This document shows, in pieces, positions 55,062 to 64,000 of a stretch of DNA of 64,000 bases (positions are counted from its first letter, which is position 1; every line of letters begins with the position of its first letter). The stretch is taken from contig NZ_JAHWDQ010000001.1 in the NCBI RefSeq assembly GCF_019312595.1, positions 1,862,926-1,926,925 of the forward strand, written 5' to 3'. Both the position numbers and the translations under genes were made by a program. The notes below the pieces were generated by a model, which worked only from the letters and a program-made list of their open reading frames with translations, did not search any database and was not told where the DNA came from. The DNA is from Zhongshania aquimaris (GTDB taxonomy: Bacteria; Pseudomonadota; Gammaproteobacteria; Pseudomonadales; Spongiibacteraceae).

Positions 55062-56027
55062 ATGCGTTTTACTTTCTTAGGCACAAGCGCTGGCACGCCA
55101 ACAGCCAGCCGCAACGTCACCGCGCTCGCAGTTGCGCTTGATGACCAGCGCGACTGGTATTTATTCGACTGCGGAGAAGGCACCCAGCACCGCCTACTCA
55201 AAAGCCGCTACTCCTCAGCGAAACTTAAAACCATTTTCATCACCCACGTGCACGGCGATCACTGCTATGGCCTCCCTGGTTTAATCGCAAGTGCCAACAT
55301 GAGTGGCCGCAAAGCCCCGCTCACTATTTGCGCACCGGATGGCATCGAACAATATGTGCGAAATACGTTTGCCTATACCGACGTACATAATTTGCGATTC
55401 CCGCTGACCTTTGTGCGATCCGATAACAAAGACTTTCACTACGAAGACGACTATATTTCTGTTAACGCCATTGCCATGTCGCACCGAGTCCCGTGCTTCG
55501 CCTACCACGTCAAAGAAATTCCACCGTACCATTTAGATGAAAACAAACTGGACTCTTATCAGGTTCCCCGCGGCCCGCTTTGGCATGAATTACAACTAGG
55601 GAAAGACATCACGCTAGACAACGGCGACATCATCAAAGCAAACGACGTGCGCAGCGCCTCATGGCAAGCCCGTAGCGCCATCGTAGGCGGCGACAACGAC
55701 AAACCGGCATTGATGTTAGATGCACTAAAAAACACAGATCTACTAATTCACGAAGCGACCTTCACCGAAGACGTACTCGCCCGCGTCGGCCCCCAATACA
55801 TGCACAGCACGGCGGCCATGGTGGCCAAAACCGCAGCCGAAGCAGAGTTAAAGCACTTAATACTCACCCACTTCAGCCAGCGCTACCGCTCAGATAAAAA
55901 TGCGAAAGAACACACGGTGAAACACCTGTACGACGAAGCGCAAGAAATTTACAAAGGAAATTTACTACTAGCCGAAGACCTACAAAGCTATCAATTGGAA
56001 AAAGATAAAACCTTAAGGACGTTGTAG
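55062..56027 (+). CDS. rnz: ribonuclease Z
   Basis: This metallo-beta-lactamase-fold endonuclease processes tRNA 3' ends. It has 321 aa with FLGTSAGTPTASRN at the N-terminus, the zinc motif ITHVHGDHCYGLPG, SHRVPCFAYHV, and downstream ligands in LIHEATF and HSTA...LTHFSQRY. It is complete. No tRNA gene is nearby. Confidence 0.95.
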   Translation: MRFTFLGTSAGTPTASRNVTALAVALDDQRDWYLFDCGEGTQHRLLKSRYSSAKLKTIFITHVHGDHCYGLPGLIASANMSGRKAPLTICAPDGIEQYVRNTFAYTDVHNLRFPLTFVRSDNKDFHYEDDYISVNAIAMSHRVPCFAYHVKEIPPYHLDENKLDSYQVPRGPLWHELQLGKDITLDNGDIIKANDVRSASWQARSAIVGGDNDKPALMLDALKNTDLLIHEATFTEDVLARVGPQYMHSTAAMVAKTAAEAELKHLILTHFSQRYRSDKNAKEHTVKHLYDEAQEIYKGNLLLAEDLQSYQLEKDKTLRTL

Positions 56028-56037
56028 CGTTTAGACG

Positions 56038-56222
56038 GAAGTCTGACGCCAGATGCCAGATGCGAAAGTCAAAAGCATTCGCCTTAATTTAGACGGGTGC
56101 CTGGTGCCTGACGACAGAAGCAAAACGCATTCGCTGTCGCTCACATGGATCCCCGATCGGGGTCGGGGATGACCACTTTTCATCGTCATCCTCAACTCGA
56201 TTGAGGATCCACATACCACTGG
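56038..56222. repeat. REP repeat pair after rnz
   Basis: Degenerate leaders (AAAGCATTCGCC, AAACGCATTCGC) precede one GC-type hairpin (near 56147) and one AT-type hairpin (near 56184). This is the minimal form of the composite unit. Confidence 0.8.
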
Positions 56223-56271
56223 CTAAGAGTTACTACGCACCACCTAAAAACTACCAAACAACAAAATCGTA

Positions 56272-57615
56272 TTAGGCAAAACTCAACACACTGCGCCCAC
56301 GCCCAATACCATAGTAAGCAATACCCTGCTCCTCCAGCATGTCCGGGTCGTATAAATTACGGCCATCAAATATCACCGCATTTGTCAGCGAGTCTTTTAC
56401 CAAATCAAAGTCAGGCGCCTTAAACGCGTTCCACTCTGTACACACCACCAGAGCATCGGCACCGTTCAAGGCAGACTCTTTGGTACCCATCAGGGTCAAA
56501 TCCGAACGCGTACCATAAATACGCTGAGTTTCATTCATCGCTTCGGGATCGTATGCCTGCACGACTGCACCTGCCGCCCACAAACTTTCCATCAACACCC
56601 GACTAGACGCATCACGCATATCATCGGTATTGGGCTTAAATGACAAACCCCACAACGCAATACGCTTACCTTTCAAATCACCATCAAAATACGCCTGAAT
56701 ATGACCAAATAACTTCTCTTTCTGACGGCTATTCACTGCCTCAACGGACTTTAACAGCGCAGGCACATACCCTACTTTTTCAGCAGTACGAACCAAGGCC
56801 TGCACATCCTTAGGGAAACACGATCCACCATAGCCACAACCAGGATAAATAAAGTGATACCCAATACGGGGATCAGACCCAATCCCTTGGCGCACCTTTT
56901 CTATATCTGCACCCAGCTTTTCGGCCAAATTAGCCATCTCATTCATAAAACTAATTTTAGTGGCCAACATACAATTGGCGGCGTACTTGGTTAACTCTGC
57001 AGAACGCACATCCATCACAATTAACTTTTCATGGTTGCGATTAAAAGGCGCATACAACTCACGCATTTTATTCTCAACTGCTTGGCTATCAGTGCCAATC
57101 ACGATGCGATCAGGTCGCTGACAGTCGGCGACCGCCGCCCCCTCCTTCAAAAACTCTGGGTTAGACACCACATCAAAGCCAATCGCCACGCCGCGCTCGG
57201 CCAACACAGCCGCGACACAAGCCGAGACTTTATCCGCTGTACCCACGGGCACAGTAGACTTATCAACGATAATCTTGGGAGTTTCCATATACGTGGCAAC
57301 GGTTTTAGCCACCGCCAAAACATACTGCAAATCAGCCGAGCCATCTTCATCGGGCGGAGTACCCACAGCAATAAACTGAATCCTGCCGTGCTTTACACCA
57401 AAGGCAGCATCCGTCGTAAACTGGAGGCGACCCGCATCGTAATTGCGCTGAACCAACGGCGTCAGACCGGGCTCATAAATGGGGATAATGCCATTCTTTA
57501 AATTCTCAACGCGCTCAGCATTCACATCAACGCAAACAACATCATGACCCACTTCAGCTAACACCGCAGCCTGCACCAGACCAACATAGCCAATACCAAA
57601 CACCGTGACTTTCAT
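56272..57615 (-). CDS. ugd: UDP-glucose 6-dehydrogenase
   Basis: This NAD-dependent enzyme makes UDP-glucuronate from UDP-glucose, or does a related nucleotide-sugar oxidation. It has 447 aa from the ATG at 57615 ([12 protein letters not shown]). The motifs are [17 protein letters not shown], the catalytic cysteine in [14 protein letters not shown] and [15 protein letters not shown]. It belongs with the gmd/fcl genes as a surface-polysaccharide precursor supply. Confidence 0.94.
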   Translation of the reverse strand: MKVTVFGIGYVGLVQAAVLAEVGHDVVCVDVNAERVENLKNGIIPIYEPGLTPLVQRNYDAGRLQFTTDAAFGVKHGRIQFIAVGTPPDEDGSADLQYVLAVAKTVATYMETPKIIVDKSTVPVGTADKVSACVAAVLAERGVAIGFDVVSNPEFLKEGAAVADCQRPDRIVIGTDSQAVENKMRELYAPFNRNHEKLIVMDVRSAELTKYAANCMLATKISFMNEMANLAEKLGADIEKVRQGIGSDPRIGYHFIYPGCGYGGSCFPKDVQALVRTAEKVGYVPALLKSVEAVNSRQKEKLFGHIQAYFDGDLKGKRIALWGLSFKPNTDDMRDASSRVLMESLWAAGAVVQAYDPEAMNETQRIYGTRSDLTLMGTKESALNGADALVVCTEWNAFKAPDFDLVKDSLTNAVIFDGRNLYDPDMLEEQGIAYYGIGRGRSVLSFA

Positions 57616-57715
57616 CAAACAGTCTCGCAATTCAAATTATGTATAAGCGGGATTCTAGCACGTCAAAATAACAAAGGCGGGAAACAGAATAATCGTTTTG
57701 CTTAACTAGGCGACG

Positions 57716-58022
57716 GATGCCTGGTTTGGAAGTCAAAAGTCTGGCGTCAGATGCCGGATGCGAAAGTCAAAGGCTTTCGCTCGCTCTTCTGGATCCCCGA
57801 TCGGAGTCGGGGATGACGTAGGGTGGAGCCGGATATGACGTTCTACGGTGTCGGTCGGAGTCGTCTATGTCTGAATAAAATGCGGCCATCCCCAACACGA
57901 ACCGTCATCCTCAACGACCCCACCCCGTCATCCTCAACGACCCAACCGTCACCCTCAACGACCCCACCTCGTCATCCTCAACGGCCAACCGTCATCCTCA
58001 ACTCGATTGAGGATCCACATAC
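57716..58022. repeat. REP repeat cluster between the DUF1501 fragment and ugd
   Basis: A leader with AAAGGCTTTCGCTCG precedes a GC-type hairpin (near 57791). A run of CGTCATCCTCAACG tracts and an AT-type hairpin (near 57989) follow. The AT-type end is continuous with the DUF1501 duplication that follows. Confidence 0.8.
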
Positions 58023-58064
58023 AACCTATTTAGCAGCACATTTGGCCGAAATATAGCGCGAACA

Positions 58065-58256
58065 TCATGACACGCTAAATAAGGGTAACGCTCCCTCTAC
58101 GCCATCGGCGAGGCGAATATCCGGCAATTCAAACCACCGATCAAGAACGGTCTGATACAGAGCCCTAAAATCCGTCGTGAACTGCATATTGGCATTTTCT
58201 TTCTCAGGTAATTCAGGATACTTACCAATATGCCCGCCCCTTACTTTGCCACTCAT
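58065..58256 (-). pseudogene. truncated 3' copy of the DUF1501 gene
   Basis: The 63-codon frame matches the last ~63 residues of the DUF1501 protein encoded at 61006-62172 (shared NANMQFTTDFRALYQTVLDR, then DIRLADGVEGALPLF). Nucleotide similarity extends about 80 bp further past the stop into the AT-type REP module: 57980-58256 versus about 60920-61197. The rest of the gene is absent. Its ATG overlaps the fcl stop as ATGA, so it could still be translated. Confidence 0.85.
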
Positions 58257-59212
58257 AACCGAATATCAGACTGATGCTCTAAAAACCAAGAATAGGTTGT
58301 GCGAAGTCCATCTTCTAATGAGATTTGAGCGTGCCAGCCCATTTCCCCCAGACGCGATACATCCATTAGTTTTCTAGGTGCACCGTCAGGTTTAGTCGTA
58401 TCAAAAATAACGTTGCCTTTAAACTCGACTACTTTCGCTAAGGTAAGAGCCAATTCAGCAATGGTGCAATCTACGCCTGTGCCCACGTTAATATGTGACG
58501 ACATCTCTTGCGTATTAGCATCGTATATTTCTTTATCTAAATTCATCACGAAAACAGACGCTTCTGCCATGTCATCTACATGCAGGAACTCCCGCATTGG
58601 CTTGCCTGTTCCCCAAACTACAACATCAGTGGCATTACTTTTAGCAGCCTCGTGAAAACGACGCATCATCGCAGGTATTACATGACTATTTTCAGGATGA
58701 AAATTATCATTCTTGCCATATAGATTTGTCGGCATCACGCTACGATAATCAACGCCATACTGGCGATTGTACGATTCACATAACTTAATGCCCGCAATTT
58801 TAGCAATCGCATACGGTTCGTTAGTTGGTTCCAAAGTACCTGTCAGCAATGCCGCTTCCTGCATCGGCTGCTCAGCTAATTTTGGGTAAATACAAGAGGA
58901 GCCCAAAAATAGTAAGCGCTTAACACCTGACTTAAACGCCGAGTGAATAATATTGCATTCGATCATTAGGTTTTCATAAATAAAATCAGCTGGGTAGCTA
59001 TTGTTTGCCACAATCCCGCCCACTTTAGCTGCTGCTAGATATACTTCGTCAAACTTCTGGGTTGTAAAAAAATCTGCCACACTCTTTTGATCGAGTAAGT
59101 TCAAAGACGCACGATTAGCGGTAACAATTTCATACCCCCCCAAACGCTCTAAACGACGAACTATCGCAGACCCCACCATACCGCGATGACCGGCAACAAA
59201 TACGCGCTTCAT
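58253..59212 (-). CDS. fcl: GDP-L-fucose synthase
   Basis: This SDR epimerase/reductase converts GDP-4-keto-6-deoxymannose to GDP-L-fucose. It has 319 aa with the NADP loop [16 protein letters not shown], the strand [11 protein letters not shown] and the YxxxK pair in [13 protein letters not shown]. It is 11 nt downstream of gmd in the same operon, giving a complete two-step pathway from GDP-mannose. Confidence 0.95.
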   Translation of the reverse strand: MKRVFVAGHRGMVGSAIVRRLERLGGYEIVTANRASLNLLDQKSVADFFTTQKFDEVYLAAAKVGGIVANNSYPADFIYENLMIECNIIHSAFKSGVKRLLFLGSSCIYPKLAEQPMQEAALLTGTLEPTNEPYAIAKIAGIKLCESYNRQYGVDYRSVMPTNLYGKNDNFHPENSHVIPAMMRRFHEAAKSNATDVVVWGTGKPMREFLHVDDMAEASVFVMNLDKEIYDANTQEMSSHINVGTGVDCTIAELALTLAKVVEFKGNVIFDTTKPDGAPRKLMDVSRLGEMGWHAQISLEDGLRTTYSWFLEHQSDIRL

Positions 59213-59223
59213 ATATGAGCCCC

Positions 59224-60342
59224 TTAATTCTCTCGAGCTACCGAAATATCAAAGCCATGCCCCTTTAACAAGGCGTGACGCTTAGCTTTATCGAGATCAG
59301 ACGCCACCATCTCGGCACACATTTCCTCAACCGTAATCTCTGGGACCCAGCCTAACTTGGCTTTCGCTTTACTAGGATCTCCTAGCAGACTCCTAACCTC
59401 TGCGGGGCGAAAGTAACGAGGGTCAACACGAACTACCACATCACCAACTGTCACGCCTGGTGCAAGATCATTGTTGACGCTTAGAACTGTCGCACACTCA
59501 TCAATGCCAACACCGGAAAACTCAATGTCAATGCCGGCTTCTTTTGCTGACATGCGAACAAACTCCCGAACAGAGATTTGCTTTCCAGTCGCTATTACAA
59601 AATCTTCTGCTTGCTCTTGCTGCAGCATCATCCACTGCATGCGGACGTAATCCTTTGCGTGTCCCCAATCCCGCAAAGCATCCATATTGCCAAGATACAA
59701 ACAAGCCTCTAAACCATAAGCGATATTGGCGATGCCACGCGTGATCTTACGCGTTACAAATGTCTCGCCACGACGCGGTGACTCATGGTTAAACAAAATA
59801 CCATTGCACGCATACATACCATACGATTCACGATAGTTAACAGTAATCCAATAGGCATACAACTTCGCCGCCGCATAAGGAGAACGTGGATAAAATGGCG
59901 TTGTTTCTTTTTGCGGAATCTCTTGGACTTCACCGTACAATTCAGAAGTCGACGCCTGATAGAAACGCGTCTTCTTTTCCAAACCTAGCAATCGAATAGC
60001 TTCCAAAATACGCAACGTCCCGAGCGCATCAACATCAGCGGTATATTCAGGGCTTTCAAATGAAACTGCCACATGAGACTGCGCACCCAGGTTGTAAACC
60101 TCATCCGGCTGAACTTCTTTTAAAATCCGAGTAAGATTTGAAGAGTCAGACAAATCCCCGTAGTGCAATATGAAATTTTTGTCGTTTGTATGCGGATCTT
60201 GATATATATGATCAATGCGCTCGGTATTAAACGACGAAGCACGACGCTTTATACCGTGAACTTCATAACCTTTTTCAAGTAGAAACTCAGCCAAGTACGA
60301 TCCATCCTGCCCTGTTACACCCGTTATTAGTGCGACTTTCAC
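59224..60342 (-). CDS. gmd: GDP-mannose 4,6-dehydratase
   Basis: This SDR enzyme makes GDP-4-keto-6-deoxy-D-mannose. It has 372 aa with the nucleotide loop [40 protein letters not shown], the catalytic [11 protein letters not shown] and [16 protein letters not shown]. It is the first gene of gmd-fcl. Products feed fucosylated or deoxyhexose surface glycans. The operon lies between the DUF1501 fragment and the intact DUF1501 gene. Confidence 0.96.
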   Translation of the reverse strand: MKVALITGVTGQDGSYLAEFLLEKGYEVHGIKRRASSFNTERIDHIYQDPHTNDKNFILHYGDLSDSSNLTRILKEVQPDEVYNLGAQSHVAVSFESPEYTADVDALGTLRILEAIRLLGLEKKTRFYQASTSELYGEVQEIPQKETTPFYPRSPYAAAKLYAYWITVNYRESYGMYACNGILFNHESPRRGETFVTRKITRGIANIAYGLEACLYLGNMDALRDWGHAKDYVRMQWMMLQQEQAEDFVIATGKQISVREFVRMSAKEAGIDIEFSGVGIDECATVLSVNNDLAPGVTVGDVVVRVDPRYFRPAEVRSLLGDPSKAKAKLGWVPEITVEEMCAEMVASDLDKAKRHALLKGHGFDISVAREN

Positions 60343-60586
60343 AATAACCTCTCAATCTGAATATTAATTATTTTATATAGCAAAGAAAAAACTGCCGGAT
60401 CCTCTCCCCGTTTACAATGGTGATCGTCACTCACTTCAGTGAGCCATCGCCGGAAACCCCACCACGTCAGGTTAAGAATCGGCCCAAGTCTAACCCCTTT
60501 ACCACTATGCTAGCCCACTTATTAAAGATTTACCGAGTAAACAGCATAATAGCGTAAGCGGGTAATAAGGCATGGCCCTTAAGAAA

Positions 60587-60626
60587 AATGTGTTACCTAT
60601 GTGACTGGGCTAATCTGTAACCTATG
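60587..60626 (+). repeat. 40-bp inverted-repeat partner of 54432-54471
   Basis: This resembles an insertion-sequence terminus (core TGTTACCTATGTGACTGG) and matches the left partner in 39 of 40 positions, in inverted orientation. The 60343-60586 stretch before it contains a small palindrome (CTCACTTCAGTGAG) and no gene. Confidence 0.75.
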
Positions 60627-60639
60627 CGGGTATTTGTAC

Positions 60640-60975
60640 ACTCCGGCTCCGAGCCACGATGCACACCTCCAAAACCAAAGGTATTCGCTTGGCTCATTTG
60701 GGTACCCGACCGGGGTCGGGTATGGCGGAGTGTGGTGCCGTGTCCCTCAACGGCCCAATCGTCATCCTCAACTCGATTGAGGATCCATAAACCACGGGCT
60801 TTGCAGCACTACACAATTACGTCAGACGTCTGATGCTCGACGTAAAAGGCATTCGTTTACGCTCACCTGGATCCCCGATCGGAGTAGGGGATGACGTAGT
60901 GTGGAGCTGTCATCCTCTACGGCCCAACCGTCATCCTCAACTCGATTGAGGATCCACATACCACCTATATAGCAG
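60640..60975. repeat. REP repeat cluster between gmd and DUF1501
   Basis: A degenerate GC-type hairpin (near 60703, GGTACCCGACCGGGGTCGGG) is followed by an AT-type hairpin (near 60762), another GC-type hairpin (near 60870, GGATCCCCGATCGGAGTAGG) and a second AT-type hairpin (near 60930) that touches the DUF1501 3' end. Confidence 0.8.
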
Positions 60976-61005
60976 CACATTTGGGACCGAGATATAGCGC
61001 AAACA

Positions 61006-62172
61006 TCATGACACCCTAAATAACGGTAATGCCCCCTCTACGCCATCGGCGAGGCGAATATCCGGAAATTCAAACCACCGATCAAGAACGGTCTGATACA
61101 GAGCCCGAAAATCCGTCGTGAATTGCATATTAGCGTTATCTTTCTCAGGCAACGCAGGATACGTTCCGATATGACCGCCCTGCACCTTACCGCCCATCAC
61201 AATATGACTCGCCGCTGTACCATGATCCGTTCCCCCAGAGCCGTTCATTTTCGGGCGTCGGCCAAACTCAGAATAGGTCATCACCACGACATCATCCCAA
61301 TGCCCAGATCGAATCATTTCCTCCCTAAATGCCAGAAGCGCCGCCGACAGTTGTGACAACAAGCGCTGATGTACCGGCTTTTGATTTCGATGAGTATCAA
61401 AGCCAGACAGCGCCACTTTATATACCCGCGTATCGACACCGAGATTAATCAACTGCGCGATCTCAGCCAACTGACGACCTAATAGCGTTTCAGGGAAGAT
61501 GGTTTTGACGACGTCCTTCTTCTGCAAAATAGGCAGCAAATCTTTAGCTACCGACACCAGGTTATTCTGTACTGACAATAAATGTGAGTAGGCCGCATTA
61601 TTTTTCGCACCATCAATATGACCTAATTGCCGGCTTTTGCCTAAAAAATGTCGCAACAAATCTGCTTGCAACACCGCTCCTTTACCACCCGCTACTGGCC
61701 CGCTATTTCGACCTAACACAAGCGCATCTACACCAGACTTGGCTGGCTGTTTTGCCAGACTGCTTAACCAACCCGTAGTTTTATAACTATCGCTATTCGA
61801 AGCGGTATCCCAAATTTCTATACTTCGGAAGTGCGACAAATTGGGCCCGGGATAGCCTAAGCCATGAACTAAAGCGAGATCTTTATCCAACCACCCATTA
61901 CGTAACGGCGATAACGCTTTGTGTAACGCAATGTTATCATCTAGCTTAACGCGCTCTTCTGCGGACAAGTGTAAAGCCGGACGCAATGCCTTGTATCGCG
62001 CTTCCTGCGCCAAGGGAATAAAACAGTTCAAGCTGTCGTTGCCGCCATTTAATTCGACCAACACCAAAGCGCGCTGCTTGCGCGCTCCACCGAGCGGCGC
62101 TGAACACACCAGCGGCACCGTGCCGACCGCACCCACTAACAATAAAAACTGAATTAGTTCACGCCTATTCAT
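61006..62172 (-). CDS. DUF1501 secreted protein
   Basis: This 388-aa protein of unknown biochemical function is related to the sulfatase/alkaline-phosphatase superfamily fold. It starts at the ATG at 62172 with a Tat-like N-terminus (MNRRELIQFLLLVGAVGTVP). The middle has ALVLVELNGGNDSLNCFIP and LVHGLGYPGPNLSHFRS. The C-terminus has VVVMTYSEFGRRPKMNGSGG and TDHGTAASHIVMGGKVQGG. Its 4-nt overlap with the DUF1800 gene is typical of this widespread pair. Its 3' end is duplicated at 58065-58256. Confidence 0.9.
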   Translation of the reverse strand: MNRRELIQFLLLVGAVGTVPLVCSAPLGGARKQRALVLVELNGGNDSLNCFIPLAQEARYKALRPALHLSAEERVKLDDNIALHKALSPLRNGWLDKDLALVHGLGYPGPNLSHFRSIEIWDTASNSDSYKTTGWLSSLAKQPAKSGVDALVLGRNSGPVAGGKGAVLQADLLRHFLGKSRQLGHIDGAKNNAAYSHLLSVQNNLVSVAKDLLPILQKKDVVKTIFPETLLGRQLAEIAQLINLGVDTRVYKVALSGFDTHRNQKPVHQRLLSQLSAALLAFREEMIRSGHWDDVVVMTYSEFGRRPKMNGSGGTDHGTAASHIVMGGKVQGGHIGTYPALPEKDNANMQFTTDFRALYQTVLDRWFEFPDIRLADGVEGALPLFRVS

Positions 62173-63542
62173 TTTAATTGCCATGCCGGGTGCTCAAAGA
62201 CACGCGCCAAATCATCAACACAAGCCTCACCATTAACCGCTATATCAGTAATCTTTGCGGATGCCGGCGTGACTAAAACAGGAGAAGCCGCTAGCTCAGA
62301 AGCGCCTCGCTCACACAAAAACGAAAGCGATTTTTTATAACGCTTAGGCTGCAATCCCCGCGTTAGCTGCTCAGTAAATTTAACGCGCTCAACATAACTT
62401 TTACTATTAATCCAATCGCTGCCAATTGGCCAGCCTTTCACATTAGGCGGGTCAAAAATATTCTGCCCCATACGATTAACTAAGTTTGGAACAGACTTAC
62501 TGGGCACCATTCCCGGCAACAGACGAGCTCCTCCTACAACTAGCTCCAGGGGAGATTTCGTCATATTACCCGCGTCATCCCAAAAAGCCTGACTCATTAA
62601 AATGCCGCGTATTAATCGAGAAATATTCCAATCCTGATAAAACTCAGACGCTAAACGTGATATCGCCTTGTCATCAGCCTCGCTAACAAATTCAAGCCAC
62701 AACTTACGTGTAATATATTTCGCCACCTCTGGCTTACTTAATAGTATTTCGAGAACAGCATCCAACCCAAAATAGCCTGTTTGGCCAAGAATAGTTTTCT
62801 TAGCGTAATCATGCCGTTCAGGATAAAAACGTGGCACAAAATTGGCATTATCGATTGAAAGCCCAGTTAAGGCACGGGCAACTTCTTTCACATCTTTTTC
62901 AGAGTAATTCCCAACACCTAGCGTGAATAGTTCAAGTAATTCACGCCCTAAATTTTCGTTCGGTTTAGCTTTATTATTATTGTTATTATCTAAGTACATA
63001 ATCATTGCGGGGTCACGAATTACGCTATGCAATAAAACACGAAAGCTACCCAAGGCATTCTTGTGAATCGTATTGTGTTGCTCATACATCAATGCCGCGT
63101 AAGGAACCTTAGCCAAACTCGACGTAAAATGGTTATGCCAGAACAACTCCATCCTATGCAACAAAACGTCATTTGAGTCATTACTCAATAAATGACTAGC
63201 GTAAGCCTGTTTAAGAGCATTCTTGCATTTGTTCTGGCTTTGCCGAAAGGCCATCAACTTTTCATCGTCAAAGTCCTTAAATTGCATATAAGGAATCAAC
63301 GTTTCTTGCGCACAAGGAGGAACAGAAAAATCCTTTTCGCGACGTTGCAACAAATACGTAATCGCCTTCCCTTTGCCAAGGGGAAGTAACCGATTTATCA
63401 ATTCAGACTCGGGACCAAATCCGGCTCGAAGACTCAAATGACGCGCCTCAGCAAAGGTAAGCGAAAACGACAAGGAGGAATAACATGAAGCAAATAACAG
63501 CGCCAAGAGCACGCCATAAAATTCAATAGAAAGTACCTTCAT
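62169..63542 (-). CDS. DUF1800 secreted protein
   Basis: This 457-aa protein of unknown function is always found with DUF1501 partners. From the ATG at 63542 it has a signal peptide (FYGVLLALLFASCYSSLSFS). Visible family features are RRAGFGP-like LSLRAGFGPESELINRL, MELFWHNHFTSSLAKVP, NENLGRELLELFTLGVGNYS and VKGWPIGSDWINS. The DUF1501 gene follows with an ATGA overlap. Neighbours do not reveal its role. Confidence 0.88.
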   Translation of the reverse strand: MKVLSIEFYGVLLALLFASCYSSLSFSLTFAEARHLSLRAGFGPESELINRLLPLGKGKAITYLLQRREKDFSVPPCAQETLIPYMQFKDFDDEKLMAFRQSQNKCKNALKQAYASHLLSNDSNDVLLHRMELFWHNHFTSSLAKVPYAALMYEQHNTIHKNALGSFRVLLHSVIRDPAMIMYLDNNNNNKAKPNENLGRELLELFTLGVGNYSEKDVKEVARALTGLSIDNANFVPRFYPERHDYAKKTILGQTGYFGLDAVLEILLSKPEVAKYITRKLWLEFVSEADDKAISRLASEFYQDWNISRLIRGILMSQAFWDDAGNMTKSPLELVVGGARLLPGMVPSKSVPNLVNRMGQNIFDPPNVKGWPIGSDWINSKSYVERVKFTEQLTRGLQPKRYKKSLSFLCERGASELAASPVLVTPASAKITDIAVNGEACVDDLARVFEHPAWQLK

Positions 63543-63689
63543 AATGAATCTGTCCCAGTTCTGGTACCGCAGCGTCACACCATGAAGTATTTGTTTTCAA
63601 GCGGAGAGATTAGTTCATTAAGGACGTTTAAAGAGAACTGCTCTGAATACAAAAGCTTGAAACATAAACTACGTCGGCAAAGAGTAGGC

Positions 63690-64000
63690 CGTATTCAACA
63701 CACCCACCGTCACCATCAACGCCACGCGACGCCACCCTCAAAGCCCACTTTCGTCATCTTCTACGGCCCAACCGTCTTCCTCAACACCCCCACCGTCATC
63801 CTCAACGGCCCAACCGTCATCCTCAAATCGTTTGAGGATCCATAAACCACGGGCTTTGCAGTACTACATAGCCGCGTCAGGCTTCAGGCGCCCGACGTAA
63901 AAGGCATTCGCTACAGTTAGTTACGGGATTTTATAATGGCCGAGGAAGACGTAGCATGGTGCCATCACCCTCAACAGCCCCACCGTCATCCTCGACCCCG
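63690..64000. repeat. REP repeat cluster at the right edge (continues beyond the window)
   Basis: CGTCATCCTCAACG tracts and an AT-type hairpin (near 63815, with the variant loop ATCGT) are followed by a leader (AAAAGGCATTCGC). A truncated inverted GC-type module begins at about 63978 (GTCATCCTCGACCCCG) and is cut by the window end. Confidence 0.8.

Noticed and set aside
54432-60626. Composite transposon with IS ends at both sides
   Set aside because: Only 40-bp ends are seen, in inverted orientation, with no transposase and no target duplication I could identify. It is reported as an observation only.
63582-63845. 87-codon ORF after DUF1800
   Set aside because: Its second half is repeat sequence, and the first half has no recognisable family or upstream ribosome site.

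Overview
The window looks like a chromosomal segment of a free-living, probably marine gammaproteobacterium. The block tkt-epd-pgk-fba next to a methionine-cycle block (ArsR/methyltransferase regulator, metK, ahcY, metF), together with coniferyl aldehyde dehydrogenase, sulfotransferase, cytochrome P450 and several luciferase-like monooxygenases, suggests the Spongiibacteraceae/Cellvibrionales neighbourhood. That placement is an inference. No rRNA, tRNA, phage or intact transposase gene was recognised.

Layout. 0-4.5 kb: a partial DUF2726-type gene, a HipBA toxin-antitoxin pair, an MDR oxidoreductase and a flavin-binding PNPOx-like protein. 4.7-9.4 kb: an archaic (Csu-type) chaperone-usher pilus operon on the minus strand, bracketed by the intact PNPOx-like gene and a decayed copy of its 3' part. 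10.3-19.2 kb: a secreted protein, an isoquinoline-oxidoreductase-like molybdoenzyme operon, a lipid A acyltransferase, a sulfotransferase and coniferyl aldehyde dehydrogenase. 19.7-26 kb: a truncated OmpW, then tkt, epd, pgk and fba (minus strand). 26.1-32.6 kb: low-molecular-weight phosphatase, MazEF, and the methionine-cycle cluster, which carries an 11-bp-arm palindrome upstream of its regulator.

32.7-35 kb holds what appears to be a small integron cassette array with no integrase in the window. YefM/YoeB, a MAPEG protein and a reverse-oriented HNH protein are separated by attC-like sites whose core sequences pair with the cassette starts. 35.3-52.3 kb: Mg/Zn transporters, LLM monooxygenases, cytochrome b561 plus YceI, an ABC1 kinase, an Nramp-related transporter, a small SET protein, a dienelactone hydrolase, fbp, rlmJ, a P450 and a TetR regulator. 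53-64 kb: a third LLM protein, RNase Z, UDP-glucose dehydrogenase, gmd/fcl (GDP-fucose) and a DUF1800/DUF1501 pair.

From about 38.4 kb to the end, nearly every intergenic space is filled by a REP/BIME-like family with two covarying hairpin modules. None of these occurs in the first 38 kb. A different palindromic repeat (three copies, 21-32 kb) sits between genes of the two metabolic blocks, and one copy carries a four-helix-bundle protein gene in its loop. Two cargo operons (the pili and gmd/fcl) each lie between an intact gene and a truncated copy of that gene's 3' end. The array, the gene-bearing palindrome and this shared flank architecture are the most notable observations.
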